Below, one piece after another: positions 42,201-56,956 of a stretch of DNA of 64,000 nucleotides. This stretch comes from Liolophura sinensis (Eukaryota > Mollusca > Polyplacophora > Chitonida > Chitonidae). The stretch covers positions 36,811,608-36,875,607 of the forward strand of contig NC_088300.1 in NCBI RefSeq assembly GCF_032854445.1. Reading direction: 5' to 3'. The position numbers and the translations under genes are program-made. Within the stretch, counting starts at the first letter, position 1. Each line of letters starts with the position of its first letter. The notes under the pieces were generated by a model. It did not search any database and was not told where the DNA came from. It worked only from the letters and a program-made list of their open reading frames with translations.

Positions 42201-45029
42201 GTGTTAACTTCGCTGTGACGGGTTGACAATTAACGCGGACATTAAAATAATAAAATTATGTCATTTCTGTCAGTTATTTTTCTATATAGTATGATGCATG
42301 GGGCGTTCTTCAAGAGAAATGTGTATGATTTGTTTTCTTTTATTAGTAAATACATGGAGGAACTTGTGTGGTTGATAAATTGAACATCGATGTCTGACGT
42401 ATCGATGTCTTGAATGATTTGATCTACTGACTGGATGGTAACATTTTGGCTAATACTTGTCCAAAATAAACATTGACCGAAAATGATTCACAAATATATT
42501 GCTGAAAATAAATAAATTTTCAGCCCATATATTTGTTTTATCTGCACGCTTTTCCTTAAATGTATAGCTCTTGTTTTATAATGAAGGAAACGAGGAATAT
42601 ATTGTTGGAGTATTTCTTGTCAGGAAAATTCCATCCTAGCATATCAATCAGATATAACAGTACCACTTTGAGTTACGTCTTTTTCTTTCTCCAAGTCTGA
42701 TCACAGAAGCAGTGTGCTGGAAATAGCAAATACCATTTCTTTAAAGTAAATGCCGATCAAGGTCAGTCGGTCAGCAGACATCCAGAGACAAATAGAAGGA
42801 GTTTGAGGACGATGGCATCTTCCTTACGCCGTTGTCATGTATGTGCACTGATAAAAAAGCAGGATGAGTGTAAAAACAGCACAGGGACATCAAAGCAAGT
42901 CGTTCTCACTTAACGAGCTACATTTGTAGGGAAATCGATGTGCCAGTTCTTATGATACAGTGGACTTGGTGGCAAGTGTACAGTGTCCTCTTAACTGTAC
43001 ATTGCTTTTAAGTGAGAAATCAATAACCTCCAAAAGGATTTTTCGATTCTAGGACAAGATCAAAGGCGTACGAAGAACAGGGATAGCCTCAATTCATTCC
43101 CACCCCACCCCCTCGTACAAATGCTATCATTTATACTCCCGTTCAGTCCCCTGTATAGTCCGTTAACATCGGGGGATGTTGTCTAAAAAGCGATCGTTCA
43201 TGGTAATTGAACAGCACACACACACGTCTCCACCATCATCTTAGATAGTATACCAGCACGCTTGTATGGTCGATTGGACTAATAATATATAAGTAACACT
43301 TGACCTTTTTCTCTCATCGCTGGGGCAAAATTACGACCAGGTTTTGGTGAGTTCTATAGCCAGTGCCGTAAAACTTGACACACGCTTCACGGAGCTAACG
43401 TATCCTTGATGTCACTCTTCCGGGGATATTACCATGATGTTTCAATCAGACTTCTGACAGACCTATGTAAAGTACTTTCACTCAGCAGATCGAAGGGTTT
43501 AAATCTACCGTATTCCTCTTACCATGGGCCAAAGTCTCATCCAAAATGGTTCTGTGCAACAATTTCTTCTTCCACTCAGTTTTCTAGCAGCCCCTGAACT
43601 TCCGAATCCGTCAGATTAAAATGTCTTCATGTCTAAACAACGTTTTGGACTGGATAATGTTTTGCTCTTGTATAACAAAGACGGTCCGACAGTTTGGGAA
43701 ACCTGTTATATATTGTAGTAGACATATTTCAACTGATGCCACAACCATTTGTACAATGCAATTTACACACTTAGTTTCCATACTTACATTTTTGTCGAAG
43801 TAATGACATTTTAACGTTCTCACTGGATATGTTCCTTTTTTAACAAATTAGGACTTAAATATCGCTTATATCTTTTGAACGACCTAATAAAACAGTACCA
43901 ATAAGCCATTAAATGACATCAATATTATGGAAAGTCCGTAAATCATTTCGCTGTACCAGTAAGCTCTAATTGCTGATACTTCATCTGTATTTGGTAATCC
44001 TAAATTCCAATCCCATTATTTTGTATGAGCTTCTGACGGAGGTAATTATCGAGCATCCAGCCTAACTCACAGGGGTCTGAAACTTATGGAAATATGCTCG
44101 TTTTTTCTCACTGCTCAGTCATCTCATTTGCTTAGGACATCCATTATTCTGACAACTTTCAATTGCGGCTATGAATATTTTAGGAACTGAAGATAGACCG
44201 AGGACCTTATGGTGGGAACGTTTGACCTATAAAACGTAAAGATTTAAAAAAAACATACTTTGTTTAATTTTGTCGGGATCGGACGACGACACACGATGTT
44301 TTCACTGTGAATCGGTTTCGGTTACATAACGCTGGGCAAATCCATCACTCACATGTTGGATTAGATGGTCTGTCAATAAGACTTGGATGAGAAATGCCTT
44401 ATCTTGAATATCCTGCAATATATTTTCACTTGAAGAGATTTTATATATGAGATAGACAATTATTTATAGTAGCAATTTCCTACGGTGAGATATGATCATA
44501 TTTGCAATACATTTCAGTCTACTGACATTAATGACATTATACAGATTGTTGTGGTCTATTTTTTTCTAAATAAGCTACATACATCAGAGAAGGCTCTCAA
44601 TGTAGGCCCAAACAAACAGTTTAAAAACATGTACTCCTATAACCCACCGTTAAGACTAAAAAGTATATTAGATATTTGAAAATATCTAAATATTTATCAT
44701 ATATGTTAGGTAATATACAATGGTCAATGTAAACTGTGTTATCTCTATGCATTACAAATATTAACGATGCATGACATGTATTTATAAAAACAAACGTATT
44801 AATGTGAGAATGCCTTGTTGTTTTGATTTGAACGCAGCAGGCGTTTTATCCATAAACGCGTTACATGTATGTAGCGGGGCTGATACATCCGTGCGTTTTT
44901 GTTATAACATAATCCTTTTCATTATACTGACGTTTTCTCCAAAACATTTGTAGACATGTCTACTAGAATGTTCAAATGGTCGTTTTTATTTAAACATATA
45001 TATGCATATTAGTTTTTTGCTGTGTACGG
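42201..45029. other. Intergenic, no gene seen
   Basis: AT-rich, with only 60-70 codon frames on both strands and no splice-supported exon. Confidence 0.45.
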
Positions 45030-45440
45030 CGGTTCACACTGTTTTTGCTGTTCACACGGGCAAAGTTAAGCTGGTTTAACTTGCGAAAGTGGCTTTGAGC
45101 CAGTTTGACGTCGCCCTTGTGAACGCAAAGTGGGGGCATTTAATCCGGTTTATTTGCCCCAGCTAGCGACGTGACTTTAAGCCAGTTTCAGCGCTTGAGC
45201 GGGTCTATATGTTCCGTGTGAACAGTAACTAGATTAAAATGCTCCGGGTACATGTCGGCCAGAATGACGTCGTAATTACTAAACCGGCTTAGATGTGACC
45301 ATGTGAACGGGTAAATCGTTGAACTGGCTTCAAACGGGCTTGGCCATATGGTCGTGTGAACGCACGCATTTTTACAACTTCCTTCGATTTCAACCAGTTC
45401 AGATTTTATCCGGTTTAAATTTTGGCCCTGTGAATGGGGT
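45030..45440. mobile_element. Possible non-autonomous element of GTGAAC/CCGGTTT type
   Basis: A GC-richer block packed with GTGAAC or GTTCAC words and CCGGTTTA, GCCAGTTT, CTGGTTTAAC words in both orientations. Near the ends GTTCACACGGGCAAA (45050) and TTTGGCCCTGTGAAT (45421) are inverted. An 89-codon minus frame inside it is a by-product. Confidence 0.45.
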
Positions 45441-46302
45441 ATACCAAGTGAACGCATATATTTGTCTTGATATCAATATTCTTCGTGTATTTCTTGAGAT
45501 ATCTCGTTAACATTATGCTTATATATGAAACTGTAAGAAAAAGAGGTTGAATTGTAAGGCTGAATGTCATCAAAACAGCCATACATAAGATCATACTGAA
45601 ATGTTCGCCTGCACGGGGACGAGCAACTGATAGGCATCTTAAAATCTTTCGAAAAGAGAGCTATAACATTTCTTTTAAAGTGTCGAATAACACAGCAGGA
45701 GGGTTGTTAAGGGAGAGATCTGTTGTACAACACGTTAAGTGCCAATTAGCACCTGGCCGGTGTGCCATGGATTCTGTCAACAAGAACCTGAAGTGCAGAG
45801 CATGCCTCAATCAGACCGAACATGCGCGCCAGATATTTGTTCTTCATTCTTGACGAGTTCCGCTGTAACCTTACGCTCGTGGAATCCTTCCGCGCTGTTT
45901 GATGTCGATGCACAGGCTTCCTTCTTCATCCGGGTATTTCCTCTGTTCTCCCCGGGAGGGACAGAATGATGGCCCCCACAGCATTCCGTGTGTAAGAAGT
46001 TAGTGCACCCCCATACAGCTAGATACCGCTCCAATCTTCTATAAGAAAAGAGAGCAACTGATATAACCTACAGTTATTTCGAAAGAGGAATGGAATCTTA
46101 TTTTTCCGACGTGCGTGGTAACTCTGTAAATCAACTTTTAATCTGGAATTCTTACAAGGGTATTGGATATGCCATGTAAGAGAAGTCGGAAACATGATGT
46201 CGCGCCGTTCTTACTCCACATGCCTAGACCTCAAGACAGTGTTGTCGGGATGGTTTTCAAATGGTTTTCTTTTTAACCTTTGTGGGATGCTGTATTGATA
46301 CA
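45441..46302. other. Intergenic, no gene seen
   Basis: 45650-45990 is less AT-rich and open on both strands (76 and 75 codons), but neither frame has a recognisable domain. Confidence 0.4.
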
Positions 46303-46477
46303 GATATACATTTGGTCTAGTGCTTTGGATATACATTTGGTCTAGTGCCATGGATATACATTTGGTCTCGTTCTATCGATATACACTTGGTCTGGTGCTA
46401 TCGATATACATTTGGTCTAGTGCTATCGATATACATTTGGTTTGCTGCTATCGATATTTATTTGGTCTAGTGCTATT
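46303..46477 (+). repeat. 25-bp tandem repeat, seven copies
   Basis: GATATACATTTGGTCTAGTG plus CTATC repeats with starts at 46303, 46328, 46353, 46378, 46403, 46428 and 46453. The short open frame across it is an artefact. Confidence 0.95.
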
Positions 46478-49090
46478 TTTCCTTTCCAACTTGCCACATC
46501 ACACAACGTAGCGATGGGTTACGTCTAGTTCCTGTACCTCACAGTAATGGCTATATTCCCTCTAGTCATTAGGCTTCTACGTGAAAAGATCAAGCACAAA
46601 CACACGGATTGGGGACAGATTAAACATAGGAAATCACTCTCATCCTTTGTCTAGTTTGCTTAGTGAACTTCTATATAAATGTGTACCCAATGTATTGCTG
46701 TTTCCAACAAATTTCTGCGCACAGCTCATGCTATGGCGCTTCTGTTTCATCAAACTATACACAACAATACATAGGGACCAGGAATGTCATGAATCCAGTT
46801 ACAATTCATGGTTCTTTAAAAGAGAAACACTCCTTAAAAATCATTTACATCAATCTTGTCTGAAGACACGTAAACACCCGACTGTAGATTGTTATATGCA
46901 CCAAAGAGAGCGTAGAACTCATCACATAAGAGCGTTTGTATCATTAGGGGGTTTAATGTCGTTTTATAACATTTACCTGTGGTACACAACAACAGGCTTT
47001 CTTATTGTACAAAGGCCACATTAAGTTCCTCGTCTAAACTGAACATGTATATATCGATAAGACGTCATTGAATATACCTATTATTATAAACAAAAATTTG
47101 ACTGACTGTATGTTTAGCTTTTCTTGTAAATAGTGCTAATCTAACGAGTCACTTGGACATGGAATAACGACTCATTGTCAGAATGAGCCCCAATCTGTGT
47201 CTCATTATCACTCCTGTTGCTCAGTCCCGGTCGTGTGTCATTGCACACAACGTTGACAAAATGCTCAGATCACTATCATCTTTAACGCGACGGATCACGG
47301 AGAGAACACTTGCTCCATAAAAGCAAATTGAGTTTGTGTTAAAAAAAACCCTAACGTTGCCGAGATTGTCCAAACCATCATATCGGAGACACACTCATGG
47401 ATGTACGAGTCTGATGCACCATGCGAACGATAGAGCAATTTGGATGCTTGCCAGTGATGACTGGGCAAAGGACAATTTCGCCCTGTGGTCTTGAGATAAA
47501 ATCTTCTCGTTAACAGTTGGCTTTAACTTTGAATTCTTTCCTAATTATTTGCATGTGAACGACTTCAAGACAAAGTAGAACAATCAATGCAAGATAATGT
47601 AAGCTTTTTTAACGCACAGTTCTCTGTGACAATATCGATTCTTCGATATTTGCTGATCATCTTTTGTATTTTGCAAAACAATTTTAGAGGGACAAGCGAC
47701 ACGTAGTGAAGCTTGGGAGTGATAAATGTGATGTTAGGAATACTACACCTACTCTGTGCCATAATCTCTTAAGTAGTGCGTGCACACCTCTTTGTATGTG
47801 GCTGATGTTGTTGTTGTTGAGAAGAGCGTGTAAGCAATGTTTTAGTGAGTAAATAAATATAGTTTGAGCCAGATATTACCAATAACATTGCCATCGTGTG
47901 CATTCAGATAAACTCTTGCAGCTGCGGGACATTTCAACATTTCGACATTTCAAAAAAAAAAAAATCAACATATTAGGCTAATGCATGACTTCTGTTTGTT
48001 ATTTCAAGATATAATTTCACAGAAGTTATAAGTACCGGTATTTTATTATTGAAGGTTAGGATTCTATATACGCGTGTCACATGATCCTGAAGTAGGAGAC
48101 GGGACAAGGTACCAGTCATGAGCAGTCAATGTTCCCTTCATCATCTTGTCATTGATCAAAGGGGCCGGCCAAGTGAGGTTGACAAGGTAAAGCCACTCGA
48201 TGATCCCACATTGAGCTGTCCGCTCAGATAAAGCCAGTTCTACCCACAGTCTCATTACTGCAGTAATCAGGGTTCAGGCACTTCTCACAGTCATCGGTCC
48301 CCGCGATAACGTAATGGTTAAAACATGTTAAACATTTGTGATTATTGGACAAAGATAACAAACATCTCACATTCCCATGGATGATTTCTTGATGGCGGCA
48401 CCTTGTTACAATCTGGGTCGTGAATTTTTGTCCGTATCAGGAGCATCACGATATGGACTAGACCCAGACCCCATTTCACCTTAATGGGTTAATTGACCTG
48501 ATTTCTCCTTAAAGCCTACCCAAGTGGTTTAGAATTAGCCTCGAAGGCTATGAAACATTTGGACTTAATGTACCAGTATGTCCTCTCCTGGATGTATTTT
48601 AATTTTATATTGCAACGATGAATAGCTAGTTCTTCAGTTGTTGCATATCAGAATAGGGAGAGTAAGATAACTGTTAAAGATACGAAGACAACCTTCAAGA
48701 CAAAGTACAACAGCTACCGCAAGCAAGCGTGCAGTTGGCTGTAACTATCATGGCAACACGTATCTTTAACATCTGTTGCCGCAGTAGTTACAATCAGGTG
48801 CTTTAAATTTTGACATAAAGCAAGAATTACTTTTTGTAGAATCGGCGTAAAATCTCAGACCCTGTCACAAATTAATAAGTTTGATGTAACAGCTGGAAAA
48901 TGGGCAAGACATCAACTGGCTAAAGCGTACCTCTTTCTCAGGCTTAAGAAGAAATTGCTCTCAACATGGACATTCTACATTTCGTACTGATAAATGCACT
49001 GTTACGATCAACATTATTGTAATTGTAAACAATACTTCGTATTGGTCCTTGATCATGAAAGCATAGCGAAATCCGGATTTGCCTTAGTGA
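46478..49090. other. Intergenic, no gene seen
   Basis: No splice-supported exon. 47160-47300 and 48370-48560 are less AT-rich and carry cores such as CCTTAATGGG, GTTAATTGACC; possibly regulatory, but weak. An A-run lies at 47952-47963. Confidence 0.4.
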
Positions 49091-49163
49091 GGATAACTCA
49101 GTGGTATAACCCTATACGTTGTTGGACCATCACTGAGTAATGGGCAGTAACACTGAGTTATCC
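49091..49163. repeat. Short perfect hairpin
   Basis: GGATAACTCAGTG (49091-49103) and CACTGAGTTATCC (49151-49163) are exact inverted copies around a 47-base spacer that itself holds another CACTGAGT. May be a MITE remnant. Confidence 0.5.
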
Positions 49164-52100
49164 ACCCTTAGACAACATCCAGATGGCACTTCATGCATGC
49201 CTACCTTGGTCGTTGGCAAAATCAAATATTGTTTTCCATTATACAAGCGCGGATGTGGTTAAATCAAGAGTGGTATTGCTTCATGGTACAGCTATAGTGT
49301 TACATGGCATTTCTTTTAAGCTTCGGTGGAATATTGCAAAAATTACTATCTGCGAGGGGATTCTCGTAACGAACTTATTGATTTCGTTTCTCACTAAGCT
49401 TTCATTATGAGAGCTTGGAGTTATAAGTGCGCTGCATGGTTAGATGTTGAATATCTTTTCTCTAACCTCACTCACTCTAAATCATATTTCACATTCTATT
49501 AACGACGTGCCAATATGGTCTCAGTGCACGTTGAGTTTTCAACGTAAAGCAATTTGAGGAAGCTCTGTTCAGGCACTGAACATATTTACTCCGTACAGTG
49601 CGTGTGAATGACTGCTATACAGCGTTCAGCTCATGCCATGCAGCCTAGGAGTAAGCTGTCCTCCTTGTTGAATGAGGGGCGGAGGCCATTTTGGGAAATC
49701 ATACTATAAACTTTATCAAATATATACTAAATTATAACATCAAGAAAATGGTTCAGCTAAAATATACGTTAATTACACTTACTTAACTGAAAAGGAGGTG
49801 AAAAAAGGGCAAGGTGTGCAAATAAAATTCCTCTATAACATGGCCCTATATGGTGGAAAATCTTGGAGCAAGCATTACAATGACATTTTCAAATTGGGCC
49901 TACAAGAAAACCAAGGATGATTTCAACCGTAAAATATTCTGTCACAAGCACATTATTTCTTGGCTGTCTGTTTAGAAAATGGTCAATAACTGAAACAGTT
50001 TAACAATGAAAAGGCGGACAAATCCCGATTCTTTCAACGGTATCATAGTCAGGAACCTTAGTATACTTTCCGTTATACCTTCGGCCAACTCATTTCCATT
50101 TACAGGTCTTTGTGATACTTGTTGTTGCACACAGATCTCACTAAGATATTGTATCACTAGATAACACACTCGGAAACTTTAGCCCTTTCAGGCATAAATC
50201 ACTGAACATTCCCTCTTTGTCCACAGACCTTTAATTTTGCACCGGCCGCTTAACTTCCGGTTGGTATTAGCTTACAGTCTGACCAATACAGTTAGTGGAA
50301 TCCAGAACGGAAGTAGTACACCAGTGCCTGAGGCTGGGTCCCGTCGTAGACCGGTACCAGCTCAAGACATCAGACTGATTTATGCCCCTGTCGGCTGAGG
50401 TAGACTGAAAATGAGTATCCTTTCTACGTGCCCAGACTTTTGAAGCCATTTGTTTCTCAGTTAGCTGACCACGACAGTCAATTTCACATTTACGTTGGCA
50501 CATAAAGAACTATTGTTTTTGGCGAGCGGGAAGCAGTTCGGTCGGTTTACAAGGGTGAAGTACCAATAACACAGGGTAAGGTTACCGATAAGTGGTAACA
50601 TTGAACAACGGTAAAAAGTAGCGAGTACATTTGTGGGGCCAATTTCAATGTCTTGCCGATCTTTACACGCGCCTTTGACGATAAATCTAGCATTGGTGTA
50701 AGGTGCATATAGTTACAAGCTATATGTGCGCCTTCTATATGCTGTCAACCCCGATACGATAAAAAATAAGAGCCGCCTTTGCCATTCGAGGACAAAAAGT
50801 CAGCCTGATACTGGATACTTTAATTCAGCTCTGCAAGACTTGCAACAGGGAATGCAACGATCAGGCAATCGCGCTGCTTTATTTAGATAGGAATCACTGA
50901 TGTTTATAATGTTTTGATTCAGACGGATGTATTAATGGTACATGAGGTGCAGTTGACCTCAAATCTGTGCAAAAGTTATTGATTCAAACTTTCGCAACAT
51001 ATCTTGTATGTGTCGTGTTCGTGATTATGGTGGTGGCTAGTTTGGAGGAAGGTCTTGGGTTCCAAGGAAAACTCGAGTATAGGACACGTAAAGCAATGCT
51101 ATTTTGAGAAAATCATTTTCTTGGCAATCACGAGGAAGGCTATGGTAAATCGTCAATTTTCCTCTCTACTTCTTCAGACCGATTCGTGTCCCGTAAGAAG
51201 ACTTGAAAGGAAATTGAGCCACGAAGGACGTGACTTAGTCTCATCCAGACTCTGTCCTATATGCATTCACCTTTCTCAGAATGGCCCAAGTCAGCAGTTC
51301 CCTGGGTAAGTCGACGAAGTGATGTTAAACCATGATCATTCATTCATTCATGGGTAAGACAACAATGAGCAAAGACAGAATGGTCCTTCATTCGCACATA
51401 GGAACGTATAAGTGTCGTGTAATTAATGCCTTGCAATAGCAGCATTATTTCTCATTACTCTAGGAGAATGGGATGAATGTCATGCTAAAGAGAACTTTTA
51501 ATATATTTCTGCACATAAATCATCCGCTTTCTGGGAAGAAATATTCACCACGAAACTCTGGTGAATGTATCCAAAATTAAGCATAAGATCTACGTACATT
51601 CAAATTACGACCAAACAAAAAAAATAAACTTTGAAGGGGTGCGATACTGTTGCTAGCTGAAGTAAAAAATGTTTAAAAATGGTCGCGTGCTTTCTCACGT
51701 AGTTCTAAACTTTTGAAACTGTTACAGCCGTGGTCAAATCTAGAGTATGGAGGGATATGCCCACAAATACGGCAAACAGATCGCAGTGTCCTGAATATTG
51801 GCCAAGTATTGAAACAGGGTATATTAAGGAAATGATTCTAGCAGATTTATATAATTATTGATATTCATCCAGTGTAAATATTAAACTGTGGCCATGTATG
51901 TTTTTCGTGCTAAGTATAGTATTTATCCACATTATCAGAAAAACTGTTTTGCGGCAACAATTGCATGTCTACGTCGATGTCCATTGTGTTTGGAACAGTT
52001 CGAATGGCGAGGTCTGCGATCAGGTGGATAGCTTCGATATGAAGATGTTTGCTTATACGCCTTAGCTTCCTCGTGGTTAATGTCAGACAGCACTCTCGCT

Positions 52101-52699
52101 GTTACGGCAGATAAGATAGGAGAAGATGAATAGAGGCCAGCCACGAATATAACCTGAAGCAGGGCTGTTTTTCTAAGCAGCCGACTCACGCCAGATTAGC
52201 CTATCATATTGCTGCCCAGGGGAAGGGCAAACACCAGAATGTTATCTTTACAAATATCATATCCGCAACTGTTCCCGAGGAAAGCCATGTCTTCGCTTAT
52301 AGCAAGACCAGCCATCAAGGCTGTTAGCCGGCTACTCAACCGTTTCAAGGTAAATGTTTTGACTGCGTAGAATTGCTCCATTGGCTAATTACTTCGAAGA
52401 GTTTAGCACAGGTGGATAACAATTATAAAGTCTACACGCAATTATACGTCTAACTAGAAGGCACACCGAATGCCCAAACCTCCACCATAGCTAAATTTAC
52501 AAATTCCCGCGCAACACTCTACACTTCGGTAAAATCAGTTGTGAAGAATGATTTAAAATTCCTGGATCCCGATCTTAATAAGTATCATCACCGAAACATA
52601 TTAGCCTATAATATCATATTTATATCTCATACCAAACAGAAACATGTTAAAGGCGGATTAAGTTAAAGTGAAGCGCACATTATCTGTGTTGTGAAAACT
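49164..52699. other. Intergenic, no gene seen
   Basis: Frames up to 84 codons lack domains and splice context. A CATT stutter at 51340-51352 follows a GTCGACGAAGTGATGTTAAA segment that faintly resembles the SINE family 2 end. Confidence 0.4.
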
Positions 52700-52859
52700 A
52701 CATACATATAGCTCAGGACCTACATGTTGTAGACGTATTTTAGGTTTGATATAATAATATTCGGTCAGTCGCGTTTGAATCATTGATGTCTAACACAGGC
52801 CTATATTAAGGAATTCGTAAGTCATTAGTAGCACTTGCATGCTATAGTGTATTGGTGAT

Positions 52860-53240
52860 GTTAGCGAGCGGTTCAGTCATAAGTCGGGATATTGTGCTCA
52901 TATCATTACTCTTGCTATCAGAGAGACGCGGTGAGCGACGTGTGAAATCAAACAGGCTAAATTGAGCTAAAATAATACGATTTACACGGGGGATGACACT
53001 CGTTTGAGATACAACTAGACTGTCACAATTTACATGCTGGCCTTATCAATGGCGGGACTTAATTCGGAATTATATCTCCGTGGTATTGGAAATCTGTCAT
53101 TCACCTAACCGCGAAGATAGACCCCTTCTGTTACCCCCGATCATCCCTAAATTGATTATTCAACTTTACCATCCGCTTTCTCTTTGATGTTTTAATATCT
53201 CCTGTTTTAGCTTTCTGAATAATACACTAGAATAAATCTT
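52860..53240. promoter_or_regulatory. Candidate distal regulatory island
   Basis: Repeat-free and compositionally balanced, with GGCTAAATTGAGC, AAAATAATACG, CTTAATTCGGAATTATA and AAATTGATTATTC cores plus TTATCAATGG. Homeodomain-type binding is possible; inference only. Confidence 0.22.
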
Positions 53241-56200
53241 GTTACGACAGTTGGGGAAAAAAGTTCCAAGTCTTTGGTGGGTAATGAATCATTGGCGTGT
53301 GGTGTGACAAAAAAGCGTATTGCATCTTCCTAGTCGTTTACATTTCTTTGACAGTTGATATCTTCTACATAACAGGCTAAGACAGGCGCCCAGCTCCTGA
53401 TGCTTCCTGGTAAACTGTGTCAGCAGAAAGCTCGGTCCTTTGAGAGGCATTCATTTCGCTAAAAAAAAAATCGAGAATGCAATTTTGTAATATCGTTATA
53501 GCTACAAAAACGTATGTCGTTTTTATCAGCTAAATATTCCCCTTCTTCATATAGTGAGCATTTACAAGAATGTGTAAAATATTTGCATTAGTACAAAGCC
53601 GGCGGTTAAATCTAGTCGCACTTAATGTTCTGAAAACTATCACAGGATAGCCAATCCATGCTATTCATACAGGTATTCATCAGGCCTGATTATAGATGAG
53701 ATGGTGCTGACTTTAGGGATATTTTTAATATGTAATGTATAATTTTAAATACCATTTATGCCCTTGTCATCTTAACTCAAAGTTTGAATATTTACATCCA
53801 AAGCACCATCCAACATCTTTTAACAGGAGCTGGAATAAAACCTCTGATACAGACAAACTTGTAAAATAATAATAGTTCTTTTTATTTGAACACTATTGAT
53901 TTTGCGGTACTGACCTTTCTCAAACCGTTTCTCTACAATACATGGTACTTTAAACACAAATGGAATGAATAATAAACCATATAAAATGCACAAGCAATAA
54001 TATAATGAATACTTTATAAAAAGACATAAACAAAAAGACCAATCAAACCCGAAAAGATTCAGTACATTTTAAAGTCATTTACCTGCTCCCCAGTCTACGG
54101 AGAGTCTGTAGAATCATTGGCCTATCATAGTTCACCGCAGTCATGTCGTTTCACTCAGGTTAAACAGAAGCAGTGACCGGAAAGGCCATGTTACGACATC
54201 AGGACGTAACTGACGGATAACTTCCCGTTAGAAATCCAGCTGAGAAAACATTTTTTTCCTGTAAAAGAGCTCTTTAGCAGGCTTCAAAATAGTCAGGCAG
54301 TAAAGGCAAATTATCCAGATGTGCTTCGTTTCTGTGAGAGACGTACTAGGCAAATTCGAATATCGCCGGTCGTTTCCGGATATATATTGGTACAAGAAGT
54401 ATATACAGACTGCGAACCGTGCCTTTCACATTTAATTTAAGAATGTGATCTCTTATTGAATGGAAGGGACTGAAGTTTTGTTTTTTCACGGTGTTCATTG
54501 CTAACGTGCAAATTTAGGTTTTCCACAACAATCTTGATCCGATTTAAGTCATTGACAAACCTGTATGGTTGCAGAGCAGTTTAAACGTGTTCACATGTTT
54601 CCGACGTCGGACTAAAAGTATCTCTTATATACTGCGTCGTAATTTCCTTCCATACCTGCGTAAACTGCAGAGGGAAGTGGTGGTTTACCAGAACTGCTCA
54701 TTTACGTCATTTAATCCACGTTTAGCCAACATTAAAAATGTCTTGTCGATAAACTGTATTTATTGTTTATTTCAATGAACTGAAGTAGCCATTCGCGTTA
54801 CATTGGTTGTACTCGAATATTTTTGTGAATTCTGTTAATATGATTGATGTCAGGCTCGTCTCATATACGAGCATAAACACATGCACATTGTATAGAAAAC
54901 TTTTTTCTGTACCAAAACTGTTTAGTTAAGACATTTCCTCTAACATGTTAACATCCTCGAATGAACTTCCTCTTCATGTCTCCGTTTTATCAAAAGGACA
55001 TTTCTCAAGTTACGTTTTTTGTGCTATATAATCAGACGTTCTTGCACTTCCCGCCGTGTATTTGTTCTGAGATCAAAGAGCCGTAATCCGTGGGATGGTT
55101 TGTGTTGAGGACGTCCACCCACCAGGCTACAGTTTCGGTTCTTTGACCGTCACAACGCCTGGCGTCCTGGTGGTCGAGATAACTATTGACTAATCCAGTA
55201 AGTCTGTGACATAAAAGCCCATGGCCTCGGGGCGGCTTTCCTTCTGTATCTACTTTTAGTAAGTCCTCTGTATCTCTGAATTCTGCTACTCGGATTAAAC
55301 CGACAGTTTTCTTCTTTATCGATACAGTATAAGTGGACAGCTCGAATCACCATTTGACTGTGTGCAAAGGCTGTCTGAATACCTTTATAGGTCAATAATA
55401 CACGTGCCACTACAATGACAAAGGGGCATACGCCGAACATGGTTTTTTCTTATGTTTCATGTGATACACGTACGATCTATCATAACCTGACTAGCGTGTT
55501 AAAAAAAAAAGACAGTTGGTTCCACATTGCACTATTAGTCTGAGAGAAGACCAACAGCTGCATACTGTTAGGGCTAATTCAGCAATGCATGGTGTCGCTC
55601 TAAGTATCGCGTCTACTAATGACACAGAAAAGCTTCAGCATATATGTTTGTTTACGCCTACAAGTGGTTATTGACTTTGTTTTATTATACCCATAGAGAG
55701 ATGAATGTGATACACATACATTATATTGAAACAATATATAGATATATCACTCGTTGTCTGCACATCGAATATGATAAACAGTTTGTGCAATATATCAAGC
55801 AGACAGGTCTATGGCTGTGCTTATCCTTTGTCTCAGGACTGGGTGCTCATGTTCTCTATTATTAACACTTTTCTTTGGAGTTGAAAGAATCTGAAATGAT
55901 TATCCGGTCGCAAATCCCCATAAACTTCCAGTGCCATTTTTGCACCCTTCTTTTTGTTATCTTTCTGTATAGTTCTCTAGCTCCGGGCTTACTTTAAGCG
56001 TGCTTAGCCAATTCTCCTTTCTGTGCGTAAAAGGAAACAGTTTAACAAAGGTGCTTTTGTTGCCTTGTCCGTTTGTCTGGTATTAGGGCTGGTCAATGTT
56101 AACAATTCAGCATGACCGACATAAAAGTCCTTGAAATCCCCTCAATTCGGTTAAGTATATGCTGAGTAAACTTTTAACATAAGAGTATTAAAACTTTTAA

Positions 56201-56956
56201 AAAAAAAAAAAAGAAAGGTCTTAAAATGCACCAAAGCATGGGATGACCCATATAAACAAACAACTGGTTTAGCTGTCTCTTCCGGTCATTGGCTGCGAAT
56301 GTTCTCCGCTGAAGAAGTAAGAGCTACGTGGTACCAGCAAGATAAGACGGTTCGGCCGGACTTCAGCTATTTTGGTTGAGTTACAACCTCGACCAGTTAA
56401 TTCGCAGAATTAGGCCGCGAAACTAGCTGATGCTATCAGTGTGACTAAAATACCCTTATTCCGGCGAAATGGCGTCTCGGCCAGGCGTTCAGGTGTACCT
56501 GTACAGCCTTAATCATCTGCAGAAAATTAGAGATACAGTTCACGCTGTGAAATCCTGCGTCTCAGTGTGAACTGTCATCACATTTATAGCACTCGAGCTC
56601 TTAAGCGTTATGTCGCCTTACATGAATTTCTCACCGAAAATTGGCAGGATCAGACGAGCCGTCGATGGAGTTTATGCTACCGTGTCAATAAACTAATCCG
56701 CCACATTTTATCACAACTGCCCATCTGAGAAGAACTTGATGACAGCAGTAGCCAGAATGAACAATATAAAGAAAGGATAGGTCTTATAAAATGCTTGTGA
56801 GAAGTTTCCATCATGATTGAGAAGCAGAAGTCTAACAGTGACACCGCATCTCTCTGATGTGAAGTCTAACGCCTCTGTGAAAACTGAACACCCTCATCTG
56901 TTAATGAACTGTTAATCTCGCCACAGATAGTACGCACAAATGTATGTGTTTATATT
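53241..56956. other. Intergenic, no gene seen
   Basis: AT-rich. A-runs at 53461, 55502 and 56199. No supported exon, hairpin or SINE. Confidence 0.4.

Noticed and set aside
45188-45457. 89-codon minus frame
   Set aside because: It is wholly inside the GTGAAC/CCGGTTT repeat block.
46320-46511. 63-codon frame with repeated Ile-His-Leu/Tyr-Ile-Trp motifs
   Set aside because: Translation of the 25-base tandem repeat.
48064-48310. Cys-rich minus-strand peptide and adjacent 63-codon frame
   Set aside because: The Cys-containing segment and the longer frame are in different phases and no splice sites link them; chance is likely.
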